DNA of 6,444 bases, from the NCBI GenBank assembly GCA_003155705.1, contig PMEC01000097.1, positions 1-6,444 of the forward strand. Direction: 5' to 3'. Made by a program: the position numbers and the translations under genes. Positions 1 through 6,444 of this stretch are shown one piece after another (positions within the stretch are counted from its first letter, which is position 1; every line of letters begins with the position of its first letter). Source of the stretch: Bacteroidales bacterium. Its GTDB lineage: Bacteria > Bacteroidota > Bacteroidia > Bacteroidales > VadinHA17. The notes beneath the pieces were generated by a model, which was not told the DNA's origin, searched no databases, and worked only from the letters and a program-made list of their open reading frames with translations.

Positions 1-1049
1 TTAAGTGAATTGGCCTTTTCAAAATATGGAATTGCATTAATAAATACATTATTTGCCTCTGCTGCAGCCTCATTATACTTTTTAGCCTCCATAATCAATT
101 CTGCTTTCTTAAATAACTCGACAGCCAGATTATAATAGCAGACACCCATATTAAATTGTGTATCGAATTGATCTCCTTTTAAATCAATAGATTTTTTGAG
201 GCAGGCAATTGCTTCGGGATATTTTTCCTGTTTCATATAAAGAACTCCTTCAGCCCAGTGAAGTGAGTAATTATTAGGATCTTTGCTTTTTGCAAGATTA
301 ATATATGAGAAAGCATCCTGCAGCTTATTATTTTTCATATAGAAATCCACTAGTTGAAGTATAACTTCCTGGTTATCAGGATACATTTTAAATGCTCCCT
401 GTAGCGCCTGTTCTGCATTTAATGTGTCCTTCAATGCCATATATGATTGAGATTCAAGAAAATACGGCAATGTCTTTTCATATTTCATGTCAGTACATTT
501 CTTGAAATACGGAATAGCTTTATCATATAATTTCCCATTGAATGCTGAAAGTGCAGCATTAAAATAGACTCCCGTATCAGTGGCCCCTACATAAATATCA
601 CTTGTGGCGATTTTGATATTGTATTCAAAAGATTTAAACGCCGCTTCGTAATCCTGAGCCTGAAACTTCTTCACTCCCTGGTCGATAAAATCATTTCCAA
701 GCAAGAGATAAGTGCTGTTAAGTTGAAACTGTTTTTTAATCGACCCCTTGGGATCCAGTGATAACGCCTTTTCATATGCTTCATATGCTTCTTCAAGCGG
801 ATTGGCATATAAAGATTTGAATTTTGGATTATCAGATTTGTAAGACTCCTGACAAAGTCTTCCTTTGGTAAAGTAAGTTTTGGGGTTATTCATCGATTTT
901 TCATTCAGAAATGCCGGATCCAAAGCCTCTTTCGCTTTATCCAGCGCTCCCTGATCGATAAAATTACCAGCAGTACTTACCTTCCCCATCTGTGCTGCGG
1001 CTCCTAATGAAATACTAATAGCAATTATCAGTACTAAAGACTTTTTCAT
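1..1049 (-). CDS. Secreted tetratricopeptide-repeat protein, C-terminus beyond the window
   Basis: Reading the minus strand from ATG at 1049-1047 gives 349 codons with no stop before the window edge, so the C-terminus is missing. Residues 1-19 look like a Sec signal peptide: MKKS, then a hydrophobic stretch, then GAAA, with Q20 as the first mature residue, a common arrangement in Bacteroidetes. No lipobox cysteine is present, so a soluble periplasmic or secreted protein is more likely than a lipoprotein. The rest is helical and TPR-like. Units with the typical small/aromatic pattern and a closing (A)xxxDP or similar lie at about 83-100, 109-150, 159-190, 226-258, 261-294 and 295 to the edge. 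TPRs bind protein partners; no catalytic domain is visible. The start is secure because an in-frame TAA lies five codons upstream (1062-1064). There is no Shine-Dalgarno; ATAATT precedes the ATG. The gene follows gyrA by 55 bases in the same direction. From memory, a TPR gene also sits next to gyrA in other Bacteroidetes such as Porphyromonas gingivalis. The exact function is unknown. Confidence 0.88.
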   Translation of the reverse strand, partial: MKKSLVLIIAISISLGAAAQMGKVSTAGNFIDQGALDKAKEALDPAFLNEKSMNNPKTYFTKGRLCQESYKSDNPKFKSLYANPLEEAYEAYEKALSLDPKGSIKKQFQLNSTYLLLGNDFIDQGVKKFQAQDYEAAFKSFEYNIKIATSDIYVGATDTGVYFNAALSAFNGKLYDKAIPYFKKCTDMKYEKTLPYFLESQSYMALKDTLNAEQALQGAFKMYPDNQEVILQLVDFYMKNNKLQDAFSYINLAKSKDPNNYSLHWAEGVLYMKQEKYPEAIACLKKSIDLKGDQFDTQFNMGVCYYNLAVELFKKAELIMEAKKYNEAAAEANNVFINAIPYFEKANSL

Positions 1050-1084
1050 AATTATAAATTTTTATTTTCGTAATTAATTTTTGC

Positions 1085-1116
1085 CAAATATAAAATATTA
1101 CTTATTAATCTTCAAA
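1085..1116 (-). promoter_or_regulatory. Candidate Bacteroidetes promoter for the TPR gene
   Basis: On the minus strand a TTTG (1116-1113) is followed after 20 bases by TATATTTG (1092-1085), an exact match to the Bacteroidetes TAnnTTTG -7 element at a spacing within the described range. The -33 box lies within the last gyrA codons (Glu-Phe-Glu-Asp) and the -7 box within the intergenic gap. Transcription would start near 1080, leaving a leader of about 30 bases before the ATG at 1049. This would let the TPR gene be expressed apart from gyrA. The region is AT-rich, so a chance match is possible, but both boxes and the spacing agree. Confidence 0.5.
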
Positions 1117-3627
1117 TTCTTTGCCAATTTCCTCAGGGTCCTTAGTATTTTCTACAACAAAGTTTATATCACCGACCTCTTCCTCTTCATTAACGAGAAC
1201 GCAAGCTACAGATGCTATAGAATCAACATCTTTAAGATTGATAAGTCTTACACCCTGGGTAGCTCTTCCCATTACCCTTAATGCTGATACAGGACTCCGG
1301 AGGATATTTCCATATTGGGTAATTATCATAAGATCATGATTATCTGTCACATCCTTGAGGGCAATGAGATAACCCGTTTTGTCTGTTATATTAATGGTTT
1401 TGACCCCTTTCCCTCCCCTGTGAGTAACCCTGTATCCATCAATGTCAGAACGTTTCCCATATCCTTTCTCAGAAACAACAAGAACATCTTTTTCCTTATT
1501 TTCAACAGTTATCATTCCTACAACAAAATCATTTTCATCAGCGAGTCTTATACCTCTTACTCCGGATGCGGTTCTTCCCATCGGCCTGACGCCGGCTTCG
1601 GGGAACCTGATTGCGCGTCCAGATTTAACTGCCATCATAATCTGATGGTTCCCATTTGTCATTCTGGCTTCCAGAAGTTCATCACCTTCCCTTACAGTTA
1701 TTGCATTTACTCCATTTGCGCGTGGTCTTGAATATGCTTCAAGAGATGTCTTTTTAATTATACCCTTTGTCGTACAGAGGACGATGAAATTATTATTTAT
1801 ATAGCTTTCATCATTTAAATTCTTTACATTAATAAAGGCTCTGACATTATCGTCTGGTTCCAGGCTTATGAGGTTTTGAATTGCTCTTCCTTTCGAAATT
1901 CTTGAACCTTCAGGGATTGCATAGACTTTAATCCAGAAGCATTTTCCTTTCCTTGTAAAGAAAAGCATAGTATTATGCATTGTGGCAATATAAAGATGTT
2001 CTATGAAATCTTCTTCCCTTGTAGTACTGCCTTTTGATCCGATTCCACCCCTGTTCTGTCTGCGGAAGTCAGTAAGCGGTGTTCTTTTGATATAGCCCAT
2101 GTGTGAAATTGTTATTACCATCTCGTCATCGGCATAAAAATCTTCAGGATTAAACTCCTCTGCATTTGGCACTATCTCGGTACGTCGGGCATCGCCATAT
2201 TTGTCTCTGATCTCAATTAGTTCATCTTTAATTATTTTCATCTGGAGCTCCAGGCTTGCCAGAATACTTTTCAGATATTCTATCAGATTTAAAACTTCCT
2301 GGTACTCTGACCGGAGCTTATCCTGTTCCAGACCAGTAAGTTGTCTCAGCCTCATTTCCACAATAGCTCTCGATTGAATATCAGAAAGCCCGAAACGTTC
2401 CATCAGCTTTTCACGGGCAATTTCAGGGGTTTGTGAAGCTTTGATTATAGCAATAACCTCGTCGATATTATCACTTGCAATAATAAGTCCTTCCAGTATG
2501 TGGGCTCTTTTTTCTGCCTGATCGAGGTCGAATTTTGTTCTTCTGAGAATAACATCATGGCGATGTTTCACGAAATAGCTAATCAGATCTTTGGTATTCA
2601 GGGTTTTAGGTCTGCCTTTAACAAGAGCTATGTTATTAACACTGAATGATGTCTGAAGCGATGAAAACTTATAAAGGTTGTTCAGCACAACATTTGCACT
2701 GGCATCTTTTTTAAGTATTATCACAATCCGCATCCCATTTCGGTCAGATTCATCATTTATATATGAGATCCCTTCAAGCTTCTTTTCATTAATCAGGTCA
2801 GCAATTTTTTTGATCATTTCAGCTTTGTTGACCATGTAGGGTATCTCATTCACTATAATACATTCTCTGCCTGAATGAGTCAGTTCAATTTCAGTTTTAG
2901 CCCTTACAACTATCCGCCCCTTTCCGGTTTCAAGCGCGTCTCTTATGCCCAGGTTGCCATAAATAATTCCTCCAGTAGGAAAATCAGGTCCCTTGATGTG
3001 CTCAAGAAGCTCGTCAGATGTAATTTCATTATTCTCAATAAAAGCTATTGTTGCATTGATGATTTCAGTAAGATTGTGTGGTGGCATATTTGTGGCCATA
3101 CCCACTGCAATACCAGATGCGCCGTTAACAAGAAGATTTGGTATTCTGGTCGGAAGGACCGTTGGTTCTTCAAGTGAATCATCGAAGTTGAGCTGGAAGT
3201 CAACAGTATTTTTTTCAATATCGGCTAGTGTTTCTTCAGCAATTTTTTTAAGCCTTGCTTCCGTATAACGCATTGCTGCCGGGCTGTCTCCATCGACTGA
3301 GCCAAAATTACCCTGGCCGTCAACCAGCGGATAGCGTAATGACCACTCCTGAGCCATCCTTACCATTGCATCATAAACTGAAGTATCGCCATGAGGATGA
3401 TATTTGCCAAGCACCTCTCCTACTATTCTTGCAGATTTTTTATATGGTCTGTTTGAAAGTACTCCCAGTTCCGACATTCCGTAAAGAACTCTTCGATGAA
3501 CAGGCTTTAAACCATCCCTGACATCAGGCAATGCTCTCGATACTATAACCGACATCGAATAATCGATATATGCCGATTTCATCTCCTCTTCAATATTTAC
3601 CTTTATTATCCTTTCTCTCTCTGACAT
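1105..3627 (-). CDS. gyrA: DNA gyrase subunit A
   Basis: This is the breakage-reunion subunit of DNA gyrase (topoisomerase II), which with GyrB in an A2B2 complex introduces negative supercoils using ATP. The 840-residue protein is full length (E. coli has 875). The N-terminal cleavage domain covers about 1-500. It contains the [20 protein letters not shown] opening, the quinolone-resistance region around [10 protein letters not shown] (77-86), the catalytic pair R120-Y121 in AAMRYTE, and the DNA-intercalating isoleucine I173 in [10 protein letters not shown] coiled-coil segment spans about 365-480. The C-terminal DNA-wrapping beta-pinwheel covers about 500-815, with a GyrA box QNRGGIG at 524-530, a second box-like THRGGKG at 735-741, and repeated MGR..xGVR motifs at 683-691 and 786-794. 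An acidic tail (about 814-840) ends the protein. An in-frame TAA three codons upstream (3634-3636) fixes the ATG. There is no Shine-Dalgarno at normal distance. It is transcribed divergently from clpC and lies upstream of the TPR gene. The gyrA rather than parC assignment rests on the GyrA box and the overall similarity to Bacteroidetes GyrA. Confidence 0.98.
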   Translation of the reverse strand: MSERERIIKVNIEEEMKSAYIDYSMSVIVSRALPDVRDGLKPVHRRVLYGMSELGVLSNRPYKKSARIVGEVLGKYHPHGDTSVYDAMVRMAQEWSLRYPLVDGQGNFGSVDGDSPAAMRYTEARLKKIAEETLADIEKNTVDFQLNFDDSLEEPTVLPTRIPNLLVNGASGIAVGMATNMPPHNLTEIINATIAFIENNEITSDELLEHIKGPDFPTGGIIYGNLGIRDALETGKGRIVVRAKTEIELTHSGRECIIVNEIPYMVNKAEMIKKIADLINEKKLEGISYINDESDRNGMRIVIILKKDASANVVLNNLYKFSSLQTSFSVNNIALVKGRPKTLNTKDLISYFVKHRHDVILRRTKFDLDQAEKRAHILEGLIIASDNIDEVIAIIKASQTPEIAREKLMERFGLSDIQSRAIVEMRLRQLTGLEQDKLRSEYQEVLNLIEYLKSILASLELQMKIIKDELIEIRDKYGDARRTEIVPNAEEFNPEDFYADDEMVITISHMGYIKRTPLTDFRRQNRGGIGSKGSTTREEDFIEHLYIATMHNTMLFFTRKGKCFWIKVYAIPEGSRISKGRAIQNLISLEPDDNVRAFINVKNLNDESYINNNFIVLCTTKGIIKKTSLEAYSRPRANGVNAITVREGDELLEARMTNGNHQIMMAVKSGRAIRFPEAGVRPMGRTASGVRGIRLADENDFVVGMITVENKEKDVLVVSEKGYGKRSDIDGYRVTHRGGKGVKTINITDKTGYLIALKDVTDNHDLMIITQYGNILRSPVSALRVMGRATQGVRLINLKDVDSIASVACVLVNEEEEVGDINFVVENTKDPEEIGKEFED

Positions 3628-3683
3628 AACAGATTATTAATTAAGTACTTATAAAATACAACTTTCTCCTTTTTCAGGAATTA

Positions 3684-3691
3684 CGAAAATA
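3684..3691 (-). promoter_or_regulatory. Weak candidate -7 element for gyrA
   Basis: The minus strand reads TATTTTCG here, one mismatch from TAnnTTTG, which would start gyrA transcription about 50 bases before its ATG. No TTG or TTTG is found 17-23 bases upstream, so the -33 box is missing. It is the closest match on this strand in the region, but it is not a convincing promoter. Confidence 0.2.
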
Positions 3692-3715
3692 GTTATTTTT
3701 TGGCTATTTTTGAGT

Positions 3716-3783
3716 TAATATCTATATGAATTTTGAACATAATATGTTTATAAATGGGCACGAAAATTGTCATATAGATATTA
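3716..3783. repeat. 14-bp inverted repeat, 40-base spacer, in the divergent promoter region
   Basis: The left arm TAATATCTATATGA (3716-3729) is the exact reverse complement of the right arm TCATATAGATATTA (3770-3783). Skipping two bases (3769-3770) lets AATTTT (3729-3734) pair with AAAATT (3763-3768), so the dyad extends inward. It lies upstream of the clpC -33 box and also upstream of the gyrA start. It could be an operator for a regulator looping between arms, or an extruding cruciform. It could form an RNA hairpin only if a transcript begins to its left. No flanking target duplication is seen. Confidence 0.75.
3736..3748. repeat. Inner palindrome AACATA-A-TATGTT
   Basis: Two perfect 6-base arms flank a single A. 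The palindrome sits within the loop of the larger inverted repeat, making a nested dyad. Its size and symmetry fit a binding site for a dimeric helix-turn-helix regulator. No regulator can be named. In AT-rich DNA such a palindrome can also arise by chance. Confidence 0.55.
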
Positions 3784-3840
3784 TTGACAATTTAACTTTG
3801 AAATTGCTTTTATCTGTACTTTTGTCAATATTAGCTGACA
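3768..3840. promoter_or_regulatory. Four alternating TGTCA/TGACA half-sites around the clpC promoter
   Basis: TGTCA occurs at 3768-3772 and 3823-3827, and its complement TGACA at 3785-3789 and 3836-3840. This makes two dyads, TGTCA-N12-TGACA and TGTCA-N8-TGACA. Their centres (3778.5 and 3831.5) are 53 bases apart, close to five helical turns. The second dyad overlaps the clpC -7 element and probable start site; the first lies just upstream of the -33 box. In addition, TATTGACAA (3782-3790) is the exact reverse complement of TTGTCAATA (3822-3830). The arrangement resembles a repressor operator pair, but that is inference. The sites do not resemble the CtsR heptamers that control clpC in Firmicutes. 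Confidence 0.3.
3797..3824 (+). promoter_or_regulatory. Candidate Bacteroidetes promoter for clpC
   Basis: TTTG (3797-3800) is followed after 16 bases by TACTTTTG (3817-3824), an exact TAnnTTTG -7 element. The spacing is at or just under the short end of the described range. Transcription would start near 3828-3831, giving a leader of about 57-60 bases. A further TAnnTTTG match, TATTTTTG at 3705-3712, lacks a -33 partner and is a weaker alternative. Confidence 0.5.
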
Positions 3841-3887
3841 TTCTGGCTTGAGATAAAAAAAACAGAGGTTTGATATAAAAAATAATT

Positions 3888-6443
3888 ATGGATTCACAGT
3901 TTTCACAAAGAGTAAAAGATATTCTCAGTTATAGCAAGGAAGAAGCTATTCGACTGGGAAACAGTCATATAAGTCCCGAGCATTTGTTCCTTGGAATATT
4001 GAGGGATGGTGAAGGAGTTGCAGTTGATATTCTTATTAATTCCGGAGTTGATCTACTGGTATTAAAAGGATCAATAGAGAAAAGCATCAAGGTGGAAAAC
4101 CCGGTTCCGGTTGCTGATCATACTGTCATCCCGTTGCTGCGAAGCACAGAAAGAATACTTAAACTGGTTTACCTTGAGGCAAAAGCATTAAAAAGCAACA
4201 CAATAGATACAGAACATCTGTTATTGGCCATACTTAAAGATGAGAATACTCTAGTAACAAGATTCCTTTCCGAACTTGATGTTGATTATCAGTCCGTCAG
4301 AAGATTGATGGAGAATGTATCGCAATCACCAAAGGCTGATTTTCCCAGAGAGGATGATGATGAAGGACAAAGCTTTGGAAATCAGGGTAAAGGTCAGGGT
4401 CAGGGTCAGGGTCAGAACCCATCTTCATCTAAACCATCATCTGAAACACCGGTTCTTGATAATTTTGGCATTGACCTTACAAAGGCTGCAGAAGAGGGAC
4501 GCCTTGATCCGATTGTTGGCAGGGAAAGGGAAATTGAAAGGCTCGCACAGATACTTTCGAGACGTAAAAAGAACAATCCTGTTCTTATCGGAGAACCAGG
4601 GGTAGGTAAATCTGCTATTGCTGAAGGGCTTGCTTTGAGGATAACAAAAAAGAATGTATCAAGGGTTCTCTTTAATAAAAGGGTTGTTGCGCTGGATCTT
4701 GCTTCAATAGTCGCCGGAACAAAATACCGCGGACAGTTTGAGGAGAGGATGAAGGCAATTCTGAATGAATTGTCTAAAAATGATAACATAATTCTGTTCA
4801 TTGATGAGATACATACTATTGTAGGTGCCGGCGGCGCAACGGGTTCTCTCGATGCAGCAAACATGCTGAAGCCTGCACTTGCCAGAGGTGAAATTCAGTG
4901 CATTGGCGCTACGACCCTCGATGAGTACCGGCAGCATATTGAGAAAGACGGAGCCCTGGAGAGAAGATTTCAAAAGGTTATTGTTGAACCCACTTCAATT
5001 GAGGAAACCATTCATATTCTTCATAATATAAAAGAAAGGTATGAAGAACATCACAATGTAAGTTATACAGATGATGCCATTGAAGCATGTGTCAAACTGA
5101 CCAACCGGTATATTACTGACAGAAATCTTCCTGACAAGGCAATTGATGCTCTGGATGAGTCTGGCTCCCGTGTTCATATTTCGAATATCGTTGTTCCCGA
5201 AAGGATCTTATCTCTGGAAGGCCAGCTTGAAGATACCAAGAAGGAGAAGATAGCAGCAGTCAAGAATCAGAACTTTGAAAAAGCTGCCAGTTTCCGCGAC
5301 AAGGAAAAAGACCTTCTTGACATGATCGAACAGGAAAAGAAAAAATGGGAAAAGGAACTTTCAGCTAACCGGGAAATAGTTAATGCTGATAAAGTTGCAG
5401 AGGTTGTTGCTATGATGACAGGCGTTCCCGTCCAAAGAATTGCTCAGACTGAAGGAACACGGCTATTAAATATGGCCGAGGAACTTAAAGGAAGTGTAGT
5501 TGGACAGGATGAAGCAATCCTCAAGATCGTAAAGGCTATCCAGCGAAACAGGGCAGGTTTAAAAGATCCCAATAAACCGATAGGAACTTTTATATTCCTG
5601 GGTCCTACCGGAGTTGGAAAGACACAACTTGCCAAGGTGCTGGCAAAGTTTCTCTTTGATACAACGGATAACCTGGTGAGAATTGATATGAGTGAGTATA
5701 TGGAGAAATTCTCCGTTTCAAGGCTTGTAGGAGCACCTCCCGGTTATGTAGGATACGAAGAAGGAGGACAACTAACTGAAAAAGTAAGAAGGAAACCATA
5801 TTCTGTAGTTCTTCTGGATGAGATTGAAAAGGCGCATCCAGACGTATTTCATATTCTGTTACAGGTACTTGATGAAGGCCAGCTGACAGACAGTCTGGGC
5901 CGAAGGGTTGATTTTAAAAACACAATTGTTATTCTTACATCCAATATTGGCACCAGGCAAATTTCAGAATTTGGTCATGGTGTCGGATTTGACACATCAA
6001 CAAGGAAGGCTACCCGTGATGAGCAGACAAAAAGCATCCTGCAAAAAGCTCTCCAGAAAACCTTTGCTCCTGAATTCCTTAACAGGATTGATGATGTTGT
6101 AATGTTTAATTCTCTGACCAAGGAGGACATAAATAAGATCATTGATATAGAACTTAGGGGGCTTTATGACAGGGTCAGATCTCTTGGTTATCAGCTTAAA
6201 ATATCCAGTGGTGCAAGAGATTTCATTGCTGAAAGAGGCTTTGATGCTAATTTTGGAGCACGACCATTAAAGAGGGCTATTCAGAAATATCTCGAAGACC
6301 CGATGGCCGAGGTAATGATAAAAGCATCACCTGCTGCAGGGGATCTTGTTAATGTGGGTTTTAATGAGGCAAAGCAGGAGATCAAAATAAAAATTCATAA
6401 GAAGAAAGCTGAACTGCCCGAGACTTTGCCCCCTTCCTCCTAA
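3888..6443 (+). CDS. clpC: ATP-dependent Clp protease ATP-binding subunit ClpC
   Basis: This is a class I Hsp100 AAA+ unfoldase that forms a hexamer, threads substrates through its pore and delivers them to ClpP in the cytoplasm. The 851-residue protein is complete. Two Clp_N repeats occupy about 4-70 and 79-142. A Gly/Gln/Ser linker follows at 160-187. AAA-1 has Walker A GEPGVGKS (235-242), pore loop KYRG (279-282), Walker B ILFIDE (302-307) and candidate arginine fingers R359/R360. The coiled-coil middle domain (about 440-490) carries a UVR-like segment with F463 and R470. AAA-2 has Walker A GPTGVGKT (572-579), pore loop GYVG (619-622), Walker B VLLDE (641-645), finger R733 in FLNR, and sensor-2 R792 in GARP. 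The VGF tripeptide (699-701) is the ClpP-docking loop, and the short middle domain separates it from the disaggregase ClpB. An in-frame TAA at 3876-3878 fixes the ATG. An AGAGG at 3864-3868 is too far upstream to act as a Shine-Dalgarno. No clpP or adaptor gene lies in the window. Confidence 0.97.
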   Translation: MDSQFSQRVKDILSYSKEEAIRLGNSHISPEHLFLGILRDGEGVAVDILINSGVDLLVLKGSIEKSIKVENPVPVADHTVIPLLRSTERILKLVYLEAKALKSNTIDTEHLLLAILKDENTLVTRFLSELDVDYQSVRRLMENVSQSPKADFPREDDDEGQSFGNQGKGQGQGQGQNPSSSKPSSETPVLDNFGIDLTKAAEEGRLDPIVGREREIERLAQILSRRKKNNPVLIGEPGVGKSAIAEGLALRITKKNVSRVLFNKRVVALDLASIVAGTKYRGQFEERMKAILNELSKNDNIILFIDEIHTIVGAGGATGSLDAANMLKPALARGEIQCIGATTLDEYRQHIEKDGALERRFQKVIVEPTSIEETIHILHNIKERYEEHHNVSYTDDAIEACVKLTNRYITDRNLPDKAIDALDESGSRVHISNIVVPERILSLEGQLEDTKKEKIAAVKNQNFEKAASFRDKEKDLLDMIEQEKKKWEKELSANREIVNADKVAEVVAMMTGVPVQRIAQTEGTRLLNMAEELKGSVVGQDEAILKIVKAIQRNRAGLKDPNKPIGTFIFLGPTGVGKTQLAKVLAKFLFDTTDNLVRIDMSEYMEKFSVSRLVGAPPGYVGYEEGGQLTEKVRRKPYSVVLLDEIEKAHPDVFHILLQVLDEGQLTDSLGRRVDFKNTIVILTSNIGTRQISEFGHGVGFDTSTRKATRDEQTKSILQKALQKTFAPEFLNRIDDVVMFNSLTKEDINKIIDIELRGLYDRVRSLGYQLKISSGARDFIAERGFDANFGARPLKRAIQKYLEDPMAEVMIKASPAAGDLVNVGFNEAKQEIKIKIHKKKAELPETLPPSS
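4386..4415 (+). repeat. GGTCAG hexamer tandem repeat in the clpC linker
   Basis: One diverged unit GGTAAA (4386-4391) is followed by four perfect GGTCAG units (4392-4415). They encode Gly-Lys then (Gly-Gln)x4, residues 167-176 of ClpC, in the flexible linker between the N-terminal domain and the first AAA+ module. The six-base unit keeps frame, so replication slippage would change linker length without breaking the gene. Confidence 0.9.
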
Positions 6444-6444
6444 A

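Larger units (their letters stand above)
3628..3887. other. Divergent gyrA/clpC intergenic region
   Basis: These 260 bases separate the start codons of gyrA (minus) and clpC (plus). The region is strongly AT-rich and holds no coding frame I would support. The gyrA-proximal part (about 3628-3712) is mostly A/T runs. The centre (3716-3783) is a large inverted repeat, and the clpC-proximal part holds a promoter and repeated TGTCA/TGACA half-sites. The last 60 bases are probably the clpC leader. No riboswitch, small RNA or terminator could be recognised by eye. Confidence 0.85.

Noticed and set aside
1315..1731. 138-codon open frame on the plus strand inside gyrA
   Set aside because: It is antisense to the conserved GyrA pinwheel domain and its translation has no protein-like features.
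3665..3669. AGGAG on the minus strand as a gyrA Shine-Dalgarno
   Set aside because: It is nearly 40 bases from the gyrA ATG, too far to position the ribosome.
3716..3783. Inverted repeat as a miniature mobile element or terminator
   Set aside because: No target-site duplication flanks it, it is only 68 bases long, and it lies between divergent gene starts with no GC-rich stem or T-tract in a terminating position.
3784..3789. Perfect TTGACA, like an E. coli sigma-70 -35 box
   Set aside because: No TATAAT-like box lies 16-18 bases downstream, and Bacteroidetes housekeeping promoters do not use this form. It is better explained as part of the TGACA half-site.
3864..3868. AGAGG as a clpC Shine-Dalgarno
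   Set aside because: It is 19 bases before the ATG, beyond the working distance, and the phylum rarely uses Shine-Dalgarno sites.
4412..4864. 150-codon open frame on the minus strand inside clpC
   Set aside because: It lies wholly antisense to strongly conserved AAA+ coding sequence, has no recognisable domain or promoter, and is explained as a shadow of the clpC codons.
3888..6443. clpC product as the disaggregase ClpB
   Set aside because: The middle domain is short and carries a UVR-like segment, and the VGF ClpP-docking loop is present, which ClpB lacks.

Overview
The window looks like ordinary core chromosome of a Bacteroidetes (Bacteroidia-like) bacterium. Three things point there. The GyrA and ClpC sequences have the style of that phylum. 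None of the three genes has a usable Shine-Dalgarno sequence; each start is preceded by A/T-rich DNA. Two of the three genes have upstream matches to the Bacteroidetes housekeeping promoter (TTTG ... TAnnTTTG). Codon use looks uniform, and I see no mobile element, RNA gene or CRISPR array.

Layout, left to right. (1) Positions 1-1049, minus strand: the N-terminal 349 codons of a secreted tetratricopeptide-repeat (TPR) protein, cut by the window edge. (2) A 55-base gap holding a good candidate promoter for the TPR gene, whose -33 box lies inside the last codons of gyrA. (3) Positions 1105-3627, minus strand: complete gyrA, the DNA-cutting subunit of DNA gyrase. (4) A 260-base, AT-rich divergent intergenic region (3628-3887) with a likely clpC promoter, a 14-bp inverted repeat enclosing a second palindrome, and four alternating TGTCA/TGACA half-sites around the clpC promoter. 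(5) Positions 3888-6443, plus strand: complete clpC, an AAA+ unfoldase that feeds the ClpP protease, with its stop codon one base before the window ends.

How the parts relate: gyrA and the TPR gene are co-directional and closely spaced, so they may share a transcript, although the TPR gene probably also has its own promoter. gyrA and clpC are transcribed divergently from the shared region, so supercoiling control of gyrA and stress control of clpC could affect each other. The two complete genes are housekeeping genes with intact catalytic motifs. I find no undescribed multi-gene system here. The least explained parts are the intergenic dyads and the exported TPR protein of unknown function.
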